This document shows positions 1 through 6,866 of a stretch of 14,557 bases of DNA, in pieces. Location of the stretch: the NCBI GenBank assembly GCA_035294465.1, contig DATGKW010000240.1, positions 1-14,557 on the forward strand, written 5' to 3'. The notes under the pieces were generated by a model that saw only the letters and a list, made by a program, of their open reading frames with translations, was not told the DNA's origin and made no database searches. The translations under genes were made by a program, and so were the position numbers. This DNA is from Paraktedonobacter sp035294465 (GTDB taxonomy: Bacteria > Chloroflexota > Ktedonobacteria > Ktedonobacterales > Ktedonobacteraceae). Within the stretch, counting starts at the first letter, position 1. Each line of letters starts with the position of its first letter.

Positions 1-36
1 TAACCAGTTTTTGGAAATGCCGCGATAATGGTATAG

Positions 37-75
37 AATGAACCGCCCCAAGCTTCATGCTCGGGGCGGTTCATT
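37..75. terminator. 13-bp hairpin beyond the GH-A glycosidase gene
   Basis: Bases 37-49 (AATGAACCGCCCC) are exactly complementary to 63-75, with a 13-base loop. The stem lies 39 bases past the stop codon of the minus-strand glycosidase gene and is GC-rich at its loop end, as expected of a transcription-ending hairpin. Neither strand has a good run of T after the stem, so a Rho-independent role is only probable. It could also end a plus-strand transcript arriving from outside the window, or be a symmetric repeat. Confidence 0.55.
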
Positions 76-113
76 TAAGGAGGCATCACGGGTGGCAGGA
101 CGATATATTTGCT

Positions 114-1628
114 TTAGGGAAGGAAGGTAATGGCTGTCAGCGAATAGGGCGGCAGCGTCTGGCTCGTGAATCTGGGATCGAACCGCGTGCTGATCGAGTT
201 GCTGTTCTCGCCATAGAAGGAGACCAGCGCGGCATGTGCGTGGACGCCGGAGAATGTGACATCATAGGAAGTAGCCGGGTCCGCGTTCACCAGTAGCACT
301 GTCACCAGGCCAACAGGATTGACCGTCGCGAAGGCCGAAATCAGGCTCTGGTTAGACGACGCCGCTACGATCCGGTCAAAGGGACCGACAACTCTGCTCA
401 CCATCTGCAAGCCATAGTAATCGGGGAATGGCGTCTCCGCTGGCGGCTCGCCCGTGTTGCCCACAGAGAGCAGGCCGTAGTCCCCAAAATCATTAGTGCC
501 GTAGAGGTCTGGGCTGTCGTTGGTGCCCGTCACAATGCTATTGTGAACGTCCCACCAGTCCACATTGGTCACGCCATTCTCCAGCCAGGTCATGTAATCC
601 TCGGCCAGATAGAGCGCGTTCACCAGGTTAGTCGTTTGCTTGCCAGGGTTGTAGGAGACCGAATTGCTCTCATCGGTCATGATCTTCACCGCGCTGGCGT
701 GTGCGCCGCAATACTGGTCGATCTCAGAATTGAGCGTAGAGACCATCGAAGGAATGCTTGGCGTGTAGCTGACCGGCGTGCTTTCGCCGTTGGCAGGAGC
801 TGCCAGCAAGCCCGCGTCCGTCTCGCCGCCCGGCCCCTGTGGATACCAGTGAACGGCCACGAAGTCGGCGGCAGAGCAGGCAGTTGACAGCACAGTCGTA
901 TTCCAGGGCTGCGGCGAATAGGTGCTGTTTGTAATGCCATCCGGCCAGTTGCCAGGCGCCGTAACCACGAGACCAACTTTAATCGTAGGATCGACCGCTT
1001 TCATCGCCTGGATAAACTGTAGCGCGTTGTCCGCGTAAGCTTGCGGGCCGAGGGGGTGCTTATTGGCCTCCCAACCTGTGCCGGGGCCGCCGCTATAGGT
1101 GCCGTCGCCGTACAGCTCGTTGCCAATTTCCCAGTAGCGAATATGGTAATGCTTCGTGATATTAGCGTATTGCACCCAGGCTGCAGCCTCCGCCGGCGTA
1201 CCGGTTCCATAATTGATCGTAATAATAGGTGTTGCGCCAACCTTCTGAACAACTTGCATAAAGTCATCGAATGTTTCAGCGCCAGCATTTGAGCCATTGT
1301 CCAGCGTGTTCGTTTGCCAGTGGTACTCGTCTGCATACGAACCACCGGGGAAGCGCATCACCCTTACGCCGGCAGCACGCAACAGGCCGGGCACCTGGGC
1401 ATCGGCCAGATTCCCATCCCAGGCTGCATCATTCACTCCCACCGCAATGGGAGAAACCGTGCTGAGCGTCTGATGCAGATTCAGCGTGACCTGCGCGCTC
1501 GCCGCATTTGCGCTCGCGTAGACCGGGCCGGTGCCGGAAAGCAGTGCGAGCAAGCAGAGCAGGAAAGGCAGGACAAGCCAGCCTTGCCAGCTTCGACGCC
1601 AGCGGAAATACATCAGTTGCCTCTTCAT
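114..1628 (-). CDS. secreted clan GH-A glycosidase, alpha-L-arabinofuranosidase-like
   Basis: A 504-residue enzyme predicted to be exported and to cleave glycosidic bonds in plant or microbial polysaccharide. The ATG at 1628 is chosen because AAGGAGGT sits 7 bases upstream; an in-frame start 15 codons earlier has no such site. Residues 1-40 form a signal peptide: basic MKRQLMYFRWRR, a hydrophobic core WLVLPFLLCLLALL, and a likely cut after VYA or ASA. The body looks like a clan GH-A (beta/alpha)8 barrel: RFPGG at 92-96, WEIGNELYG at 166-174 with E171 as likely acid/base, HWYP at 260-263, and TDES at 318-321 with E320 as likely nucleophile. Residues from about 405 to the end look like the C-terminal beta-sandwich of GH51/GH39-type enzymes. 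The exact GH family and substrate cannot be fixed by eye. It is transcribed alone, 409 bp after the methyltransferase gene. Confidence 0.8.
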   Translation of the reverse strand: MKRQLMYFRWRRSWQGWLVLPFLLCLLALLSGTGPVYASANAASAQVTLNLHQTLSTVSPIAVGVNDAAWDGNLADAQVPGLLRAAGVRVMRFPGGSYADEYHWQTNTLDNGSNAGAETFDDFMQVVQKVGATPIITINYGTGTPAEAAAWVQYANITKHYHIRYWEIGNELYGDGTYSGGPGTGWEANKHPLGPQAYADNALQFIQAMKAVDPTIKVGLVVTAPGNWPDGITNSTYSPQPWNTTVLSTACSAADFVAVHWYPQGPGGETDAGLLAAPANGESTPVSYTPSIPSMVSTLNSEIDQYCGAHASAVKIMTDESNSVSYNPGKQTTNLVNALYLAEDYMTWLENGVTNVDWWDVHNSIVTGTNDSPDLYGTNDFGDYGLLSVGNTGEPPAETPFPDYYGLQMVSRVVGPFDRIVAASSNQSLISAFATVNPVGLVTVLLVNADPATSYDVTFSGVHAHAALVSFYGENSNSISTRFDPRFTSQTLPPYSLTAITFLP

Positions 1629-1668
1629 CGGGCAAACCTCCTTGTTCTTATCCAGCAAAGAACATGAA

Positions 1669-1686
1669 CGCATGTATACACATGCG
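1669..1686. promoter_or_regulatory. palindrome upstream of the glycosidase gene, candidate operator
   Basis: CGCATGT (1669-1675) and ACATGCG (1680-1686) are exact inverse complements around a 4-base centre. The site ends 41 bases before the glycosidase start codon, and on the minus strand it contains TATACA, a passable -10 element. A regulator bound here would block RNA polymerase, which would suit a sugar-responsive repressor. No matching -35 box was found and no regulator gene is adjacent, so the role is inferred. Confidence 0.3.
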
Positions 1687-1893
1687 GATGCCCATTCGGC
1701 ATAGCAGAACAGACACCCTTAAAGATATATCGTCCTTGCCTGTACATATCTATCGCCCCAACACCCCAGGCCCCACTTTTCAGATCAATATCAAATTTGA
1801 CCAATCTAGCTATCAAAAGATTACCGAGAAACCGATTTCTTGTCAAGTTTGAGAGCATCAGGCCATAAAATCAGAGACGGGTTTCTCAACTAC

Positions 1894-2008
1894 TTTGCGG
1901 GAAACAGGCACAGCTCCATCCTACCCGAAAAACTTATTTCTGTCATAGAGGGCCGCTTGCCGATTGATCAATCCCCTATAGCAACGAAAACGCCTGTTTC
2001 ACCGCAAA
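1894..2008. repeat. long-range inverted repeat pair, 16/17 bases
   Basis: TTTGCGGGAAACAGGC (1894-1909) pairs with 1992-2008 over 16 bases with one extra base in the right arm. The 82-base interval contains CATAGAGGGCCG (1944-1955), itself the inverse complement of 2031-2042 in the neighbouring hairpin. An outer pair, GAGAAACC (1826-1833) with GGTTTCTC (1880-1887), lies just to the left. The interlocking arms could form alternative folds in RNA, or mark the remains of a small repeat element. Confidence 0.5.
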
Positions 2009-2009
2009 C

Positions 2010-2044
2010 GCCATAGAGGGCACGATAAATCGGCCCTCTATGGC
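2010..2044. terminator. 12-bp hairpin at the methyltransferase 3' end
   Basis: GCCATAGAGGGC (2010-2021) and GCCCTCTATGGC (2033-2044) are perfect inverse complements around an 11-base loop. The right arm overlaps the TAG stop codon (2038-2040) of the minus-strand methyltransferase gene, the right place for transcript termination or 3'-end protection. There is no run of T after the stem on the minus strand, so efficiency is uncertain. Confidence 0.5.
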
Positions 2045-3066
2045 ATTTCACGTAGGTAGAACGATTCTTGCTCGACAAAGGGGCTGCGCCGGGGGAGAGC
2101 AAGCAGGCGGGCGCGAGTTGAGGCGATGGCCAGATCACCCTGATCGGAAGCGATCCAGCGGCGTCCAAGCTGCTCGGCCACAACAGGCGTAACGCCGCTA
2201 CCGCAAAAGCAATCGTGTACGAGATGGCCTGGTTCAGAGGAGGCCAGCAGGATACGTTCGAGCAGCGCGGCCGGCTTTTGCGTGGCATAGCCGTTGCGTT
2301 CTGGATCGCGCTGATGCAGATGGCTGATGTCGCTCCACACGTCAGCCGGGGTCATGCGGCTCTCTTCGGAATAAGTATAGGTACGCCCAGACGAAGTGAT
2401 GCTCCAGGAAACACGCCCCTGCTCGTCCGTGTGTTTGCGCATATGGTTGCGTTTGTGAGGCCCGCGCCTCTCGCCGATGCGTTCGCCGTGAAAGCAGTAG
2501 CGCGCGGATTTCGTGTAGAAGAGAATGGTATCGTGTTTACGCGCGTAGCGCCTGGTGGCCCGCCCGCCCGATTGATAATGCCAGATGATCTCATTCTGAA
2601 AGCCGCCTCCACGCAGCGCCGCAGCAAAAATCTCATCCAGGATAACCCGCGCGTAATGAGCCACCCGCCAGTCGAGGTGAACATAGAGACTGCCGTCCTC
2701 TGCCAGCAGCCGATAGAGCAGATGCAGCGTGCGTGCCAGCCATTGCAGATATGCGTCCAGGTCCCCATGCCATTTATCGCTATAGGCCAGTTGCGAGCCA
2801 CTTTTGAAGTCCTGACCGGTCATAAAGGGTGGATCGATATAGATGAGGTTGACCTGGCCGGCGAATTCGGGAAGCAGCGCCGCTAGCACGGCCAGTCGCT
2901 CACCCTGGATCAAGCGATTCTGCCAGTCGGCCGGGTCCCCCGCTTCGCTGGTTTGCGTGCCAGGATAGACTTTGCGGGTTCGCAGTTCCGCCCCGTTCAC
3001 CTCACCCAGAGCCTCAAGCTTTTTCCCTCGCCAGGACAATTCCACCATAGACGCCGATCCTGCCAT
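2038..3066 (-). CDS. site-specific DNA methyltransferase, beta class (adenine-N6 or cytosine-N4)
   Basis: A 342-residue protein predicted to transfer a methyl group from S-adenosylmethionine to an exocyclic amino group in a specific DNA sequence. The catalytic motif IV DPPF is at 78-81 and follows QVNLIYI. The SAM-binding motif I, DCFCGSG, is at 285-291 near the C-terminus, so the order is catalytic then SAM-binding, as in the beta class that includes type III Mod subunits. TQKP at 262-265, just before motif I, is also typical. The region between (about 155-250) would carry target recognition. The ATG at 3066 is chosen over a GTG 36 codons upstream, whose extra residues look non-coding; ATG at 3048 is an alternative. 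No restriction endonuclease, helicase or specificity gene is adjacent, so it appears solitary. It diverges from the DUF4388 gene. Confidence 0.85.
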   Translation of the reverse strand: MAGSASMVELSWRGKKLEALGEVNGAELRTRKVYPGTQTSEAGDPADWQNRLIQGERLAVLAALLPEFAGQVNLIYIDPPFMTGQDFKSGSQLAYSDKWHGDLDAYLQWLARTLHLLYRLLAEDGSLYVHLDWRVAHYARVILDEIFAAALRGGGFQNEIIWHYQSGGRATRRYARKHDTILFYTKSARYCFHGERIGERRGPHKRNHMRKHTDEQGRVSWSITSSGRTYTYSEESRMTPADVWSDISHLHQRDPERNGYATQKPAALLERILLASSEPGHLVHDCFCGSGVTPVVAEQLGRRWIASDQGDLAIASTRARLLALPRRSPFVEQESFYLREMP

Positions 3067-3367
3067 TTTCCTACGTTTCTGTCCTCCATAATAAAAGGTT
3101 GAGTTACACCTCGTCAAGCCGATGCCCCTTTTGTTCTTCCCAACAATCTGAGGAGGGCAAAGAAGCCAGACCACCTATTAGCGGCATAAGTGTGTAATTT
3201 TTGGCATAATAAATGTAAAAGAATATATTCTTGTAGAATTTACACAAGAAGATAGCCTAAAAGTAACGGTGGAAGAGAGAGAAAGTATATTGTTAAGAGA
3301 GACTATGTTATAATCTGTAGTCAATGAGCAAAAGAGAGCGGATATGTCGTGTGGGGAGGGAAAGCCC
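3067..3367. other. divergent promoter region between methyltransferase and DUF4388 genes
   Basis: This AT-rich stretch of about 300 bp must drive the methyltransferase leftward and the DUF4388 gene rightward. Besides the plus-strand promoter listed separately, it contains the perfect 14-base palindrome AAGAATATATTCTT at 3219-3232, inside a wider TGTAAA (3214-3219) / TTTACA (3239-3244) pair. This symmetry is a candidate regulator site. No gene is supported here. Confidence 0.5.
3306..3314 (+). promoter_or_regulatory. extended -10 promoter for the DUF4388 gene
   Basis: TGTTATAAT combines a perfect TATAAT (3309-3314) with TGN directly in front, the extended -10 form recognised by housekeeping sigma factors without needing a good -35 box. 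TTGTTA at 3290-3295 is too close (13 bases) to serve as a normal -35. Transcription would start near 3320, leaving a leader of about 47 bases before the chosen ATG. Confidence 0.6.
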
Positions 3368-3961
3368 ATGATTCATCAACATGAAGCAACTACAGACCGC
3401 CTGATAGGCATCATCGCGACTATCAAATTAGAACGCAAGAGTGGACAATTAAGAGTTAGGCGTGGAGAGGGTCTCATCTCTGAAGAGGGTCTCATCACAT
3501 TCAGGCAGGGGCAAATCACCCAGGCAAGCGTTGGAAGGAGAAGCGGCGCGGATGCCCTAAACTGGCTCAGTACTTGGGGAAAGACTCGCTACCTCTTCAC
3601 TTCCCTGGCTCCAGATGAAGGGACAACCACTGGCCCACTCTCTCAACCGGCCTCGCCCGAAGATAGCGCAGTTGACCGGGTTGCGCCAGTTGTAGAGGTC
3701 AATACGGATAAGCTGAAGTGGGAGCAAGTACACGAGCCCAGAAACGATACACCGCGTGCCATTATGAAGCTGCACGAAGCTACCGAACGTATGGAACGCG
3801 CGGGACTTTCACGCTCACATCGCAGGCTTTTTCTCTTGATAGATGGGAATCGTTCGCTCGACGAACTGGCTCTCCTGCTTGGGAAAAAGCTCGACGAGGT
3901 GCGCGGCATGCTGCATGACCTGGAATGGCTTGGGATGATCGAGGTTGTTCACGCTCCATAG
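3368..3961 (+). CDS. DUF4388-like protein with C-terminal winged-helix-like domain
   Basis: A 197-residue soluble protein. ATG 3368 is chosen because GGAGGG (3355-3360) lies 7 bases ahead; an in-frame ATG at 3344 is weaker. Residues about 10-80 fit the DUF4388/PATAN pattern: an Ile/Leu-rich helix, KSGQLRVRRG, then LITFRQGQITQASVGRRSGADALNWL, where the product of a reporter-like strand pair is followed by GxxALxxLxxW. Residues 80-128 are a polar linker. Residues 148-194 (RRLFLLIDGNRSLDELA...LGMIEV) look like a winged helix-turn-helix that often follows this domain. The family is found with two-component, gliding and kinase-linked regulators in bacteria; its molecular role is poorly known. It heads an apparent operon, 35 bases ahead of the pentapeptide gene. 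Confidence 0.75.
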   Translation: MIHQHEATTDRLIGIIATIKLERKSGQLRVRRGEGLISEEGLITFRQGQITQASVGRRSGADALNWLSTWGKTRYLFTSLAPDEGTTTGPLSQPASPEDSAVDRVAPVVEVNTDKLKWEQVHEPRNDTPRAIMKLHEATERMERAGLSRSHRRLFLLIDGNRSLDELALLLGKKLDEVRGMLHDLEWLGMIEVVHAP

Positions 3962-3996
3962 GCAGAGAGCCCAGGAGTATTTAACGGAGGATTTTG

Positions 3997-5163
3997 TTGG
4001 TAGAGAGGGTATATATACTAACACGAGATCAGGCATTACGCGAGATCATCCTGGCCCAGCAAGAGGAGCGTGTGCCCTGGCTGGATGGCGCAGACCTGGG
4101 CAAAGCCGATCTGCGCAAGACTGATTTGAGCGGAGGGAACATTCGCGAGGCCAACCTCAGCGAGGCCAACCTCAGCGGCGCGTATCTATGCGGAGCCTAT
4201 CTGCGCAAAGCCAATCTCAGCGGCGCCAATTTAAGCGGCGCCAATTTAAGCAAAGCTATCCTTACAGGAGTGAATCTAATCAGGGCTAACCTGCGCGGCG
4301 CTTATATGAGTGCCAGCGACCTGCGAGCGACTGACCTGTGTGGCGTGAATCTGAGCGGGGCCGATCTGAGCCGGGCCGATATGGTCGAAGCTGATCTGAT
4401 CAGCGCCGATCTCAGCCGGGCCGATATGGTGGAGACCGACCTCAGCCGAGCTAATCTGAGCGGGGCCAATCTCAGCGGCGCAGATTTAAGTGGAGCTAAT
4501 CTCGAACGAGCTATCCTCAATGGCGCGGACCTCAGCCGGGCCGATCTCAGCCGAAGCAGGCTGGTGGGGGCCAATCTCAGCGGCGCGAACCTCACCAAAG
4601 CGAATCTGGGAGGCTCCAACCTCGCGCTGGCCAATTTGAGTCGGGCCAACCTGAGCGGAATGTATGCCTATAGCGCGAACCTGAGCGGCGCGAACCTGGT
4701 CGAGGCCAACCTGAGCCAGAGCAATTTGAGCGAGGCCAACCTGACACGCACCTATCTCTTCCGCGCGTACCTGAGCAAAATCAATCTAAGCAAAGCCAAC
4801 CTGGTCCTGGCTAATTTGCTGCATACGGATCTGAGCGAGGCCAATCTGGGCAAGGCGAACCTCACCCAGGCGAACCTCACCCGGAGCAATCTCAAAGGCG
4901 CCTATCTGCGCGCCGCTGATTGCCGACAGGCTGTTTTGCAACAGGCCATTCTGGAAAATGCGATTCTCACCAACGCCCTCTTCATGAACGCTAACTTGCA
5001 AGGTGTGCAAGCCAGCCCCCGTGAATTTCTAGATGTGGATATTGCCGCGCTACAAGGAGTGATCGTTGACGCAGCTACAGCTAGACGTCTGGGAATGCTG
5101 GCTGGAACCGGTCAGACCGGCAACTTGCGGCTACAAATAAAAGAAGAGGGCGAACGATCCTGA
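3997..5163 (+). CDS. long pentapeptide-repeat protein
   Basis: A 388-residue protein predicted to form a right-handed quadrilateral beta-helix. After a 30-residue helical lead (LTRDQALREIILAQQEE...), pentapeptides of the form A(N/D)LSx run from about 31 to 337 without a single length break, giving roughly 61 repeats or about 15 coils, with centre Leu and preceding Ala at the expected positions. A degenerate tail (340-388) follows. The TTG at 3997 is chosen because GGAGG (3986-3990) is 6 bases away; TTG at 3994 would be only 3 bases away. There is no signal peptide or membrane segment, so it is probably cytosolic. Some relatives (MfpA, Qnr) mimic DNA and bind gyrase, but most have no known function, and this one is longer. 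The 35-base gap to the DUF4388 gene suggests co-transcription. Confidence 0.85.
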   Translation: MVERVYILTRDQALREIILAQQEERVPWLDGADLGKADLRKTDLSGGNIREANLSEANLSGAYLCGAYLRKANLSGANLSGANLSKAILTGVNLIRANLRGAYMSASDLRATDLCGVNLSGADLSRADMVEADLISADLSRADMVETDLSRANLSGANLSGADLSGANLERAILNGADLSRADLSRSRLVGANLSGANLTKANLGGSNLALANLSRANLSGMYAYSANLSGANLVEANLSQSNLSEANLTRTYLFRAYLSKINLSKANLVLANLLHTDLSEANLGKANLTQANLTRSNLKGAYLRAADCRQAVLQQAILENAILTNALFMNANLQGVQASPREFLDVDIAALQGVIVDAATARRLGMLAGTGQTGNLRLQIKEEGERS

Positions 5164-5269
5164 GCAGCCTTTTCTCTCCATGGTGAAGTGAAAATATGTA
5201 GCGGGATTTTGGGACATCTGTCTCATTAAGAGATGGAACACATTTCGTGTGGTAAAGGGGAAAATGCCT

Positions 5270-6865
5270 ATGGTTAACTGGGAGATGCTCAGTGTATTTA
5301 TCATCGTGTTCACCGCTGTCTCCATTCTGGCTTTCCGCGCTGCTCACTGGCGGCCAGGGGACCTGAACCGCTTACAAGAATGGGGGCTGGCTGGCAGGCG
5401 CTTCGGCACCATTACCTCCTGGTTTCTGCTGGGAGGCGATGTCTATACCGCCTACTCGCTGATTGCGGTGCCCGGCCTGGTCTTCGCGTCTGGCGCGCTC
5501 GGCTTTTTCGCCATTCCCTACCTGATCCTGGTATATCCGCTGGCCTTTATTGTGCTACCTCGCTTCTGGAGCGTGGCCCGGCATCGCGGCTATGTCACGC
5601 CAGCAGACTTTGTGCGCGAGCGCTTTGGCAGCAGCAGCCTGGCTCTGGCAGTAGCAATTACCGGCATCCTGGCAACCATGCCCTATATCGCGCTGCAAAT
5701 TTTCGGGATTGAGGTTTCCCTGGCACAGATGGGAGTGCCAATTGAGATTTCGCTGGTTGTCGCTTTTGCTATCCTGGCGGCCTATACTTACGTCAGCGGG
5801 TTGCGCGCTCCCGCCCTGGTTGCGGTGGTAAAAGATATCTGTATCTGGCTGGTCGTGCTGGTGGCTATCATCTATATTCCGCTCAAGCTGGGAGGAATTG
5901 GCAGGGTCTTTGCAGCAGCTCAGGCCAAAGCACAGCAGCATCCGGTAACATTTGAGGTGCTCCTGTCGCCGAAAAACTACAGCCCATATATCAGCCTGGC
6001 CCTCGGCTCGGCTCTGGCTCTCTTTCTTTATCCGCACACGCTGACCGGCGTGCTAAGCACAAATAGCCGGAAGGTAATCCGGCGTAACGCCGCCCTGCTG
6101 CCTATCTATACCCTGCTGCTGGGCATGATCGCTCTGCTGGGCTATGTAGCAATTGCGGCAGGGATTCAGCCGTCGCCCGCGTATCAAACCAATAGCGCTC
6201 TGCCGGCCCTGTTTGCGAAGATGTTTCCCGGCTGGTTCGCTGGCTTCGCCTTCGCAGCCCTGGCTATTGGCGCGCTGGCCCCCGCCGCGATTATGTCCAT
6301 TGCCTCGGCCAATCTCTTTACGCGCAATATCTATCGCGAATACTTCCGTCCTACCTGCACGGAGCAGGAAGAAGCGAACATGGCTCGCACCGTCTCGCTG
6401 CTGGTCAAGCTGGGCGCGCTGGCCTTTATTCTCTTCTTCCCCACGACTTTTGCAATTAACTTGCAATTGCTGAGCAGTATCTGGATCGTGCAGACGCTGC
6501 CAGCCGTTTTCCTGGGACTGTACACCGGCTGGTTCCACCGCTACGCGCTGCTGGTCGGTCTGATCAGCGGACTGGTAATTGGCACCTGGCTGATCGTCGC
6601 GCAGAATTTTCTCTCAGACCTCTTTACAATCTCGCTGAATGGCTTTAACTTGCCAATCTACGTGGCGCTGATCGCCCTGGCGGTCAATCTGCTGGTGTGT
6701 CTGCTGCTCACCCCACTCCTGCGTTCCTTGCAGGTCCGCTCAGGTGTAGATGTGATTACGCCCGCGGATTTCGAGACGCACCCGGTCGCAACCTCACAGA
6801 TAGAACTGCTTGAAGCTCAAATCAGCGGAATGCGTGGAGAGACGCAAACAATGAGGGAAGGCTAA
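5270..6865 (+). CDS. sodium:solute symporter, MctP-like (SSS family)
   Basis: A 531-residue inner-membrane transporter of the solute:sodium symporter family, with about 13 hydrophobic segments. The N-terminal part LQEWGLAGRRFGTITSW, LLGGDVYTAYSLIAVP and RHRGYVTPADFVRERFG (about 35-120) closely fits the MctP-type group that imports monocarboxylates such as lactate, pyruvate and acetate, plus some amino acids. IMSIASANLFTRNIYRE (341-357) is the conserved segment that shapes the second sodium site. The C-terminus (about 485-531) is a short cytoplasmic tail. ATG 5270 fits AAAGGGG (5254-5260) at 9 bases; ATG 5264 and GTG 5249 are possible but worse spaced. The small DUF3311 partner often found ahead of MctP genes is absent. 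The 106-bp gap to the pentapeptide gene could hold its own promoter. The substrate is inferred. Confidence 0.85.
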   Translation: MVNWEMLSVFIIVFTAVSILAFRAAHWRPGDLNRLQEWGLAGRRFGTITSWFLLGGDVYTAYSLIAVPGLVFASGALGFFAIPYLILVYPLAFIVLPRFWSVARHRGYVTPADFVRERFGSSSLALAVAITGILATMPYIALQIFGIEVSLAQMGVPIEISLVVAFAILAAYTYVSGLRAPALVAVVKDICIWLVVLVAIIYIPLKLGGIGRVFAAAQAKAQQHPVTFEVLLSPKNYSPYISLALGSALALFLYPHTLTGVLSTNSRKVIRRNAALLPIYTLLLGMIALLGYVAIAAGIQPSPAYQTNSALPALFAKMFPGWFAGFAFAALAIGALAPAAIMSIASANLFTRNIYREYFRPTCTEQEEANMARTVSLLVKLGALAFILFFPTTFAINLQLLSSIWIVQTLPAVFLGLYTGWFHRYALLVGLISGLVIGTWLIVAQNFLSDLFTISLNGFNLPIYVALIALAVNLLVCLLLTPLLRSLQVRSGVDVITPADFETHPVATSQIELLEAQISGMRGETQTMREG

Positions 6866-6866
6866 T

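Larger units (their letters stand above)
1629..2037. other. 409-bp spacer between methyltransferase and glycosidase genes
   Basis: No convincing gene lies here; short open frames lack ribosome sites and recognisable products. The part near the glycosidase start (1629-1800) is AT-richer and should hold its promoter, but I could not pick -10 and -35 boxes with confidence. The part from about 1826 to 2044 is dense with inverted repeats, described separately. Confidence 0.6.

Noticed and set aside
1625..1858. Small minus-strand open frame upstream of and overlapping the glycosidase start
   Set aside because: Its composition is unlike a protein, it overlaps the glycosidase ribosome site and start in another frame, and it covers the expected promoter.
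3067..3174. 36-codon N-terminal extension of the methyltransferase from a GTG
   Set aside because: The added residues show no methyltransferase features, and an internal ATG at 3066 begins where protein-like sequence starts.
4302..4649. Repetitive minus-strand open frame inside the pentapeptide gene
   Set aside because: Its regularity is a mirror of the 15-base coding period of the pentapeptide repeats on the plus strand.
4100..5000. Tandem repeats resembling a CRISPR or satellite array
   Set aside because: The repeats are 15-base codon-level units of A(N/D)LSx without unique spacers; they are coding.
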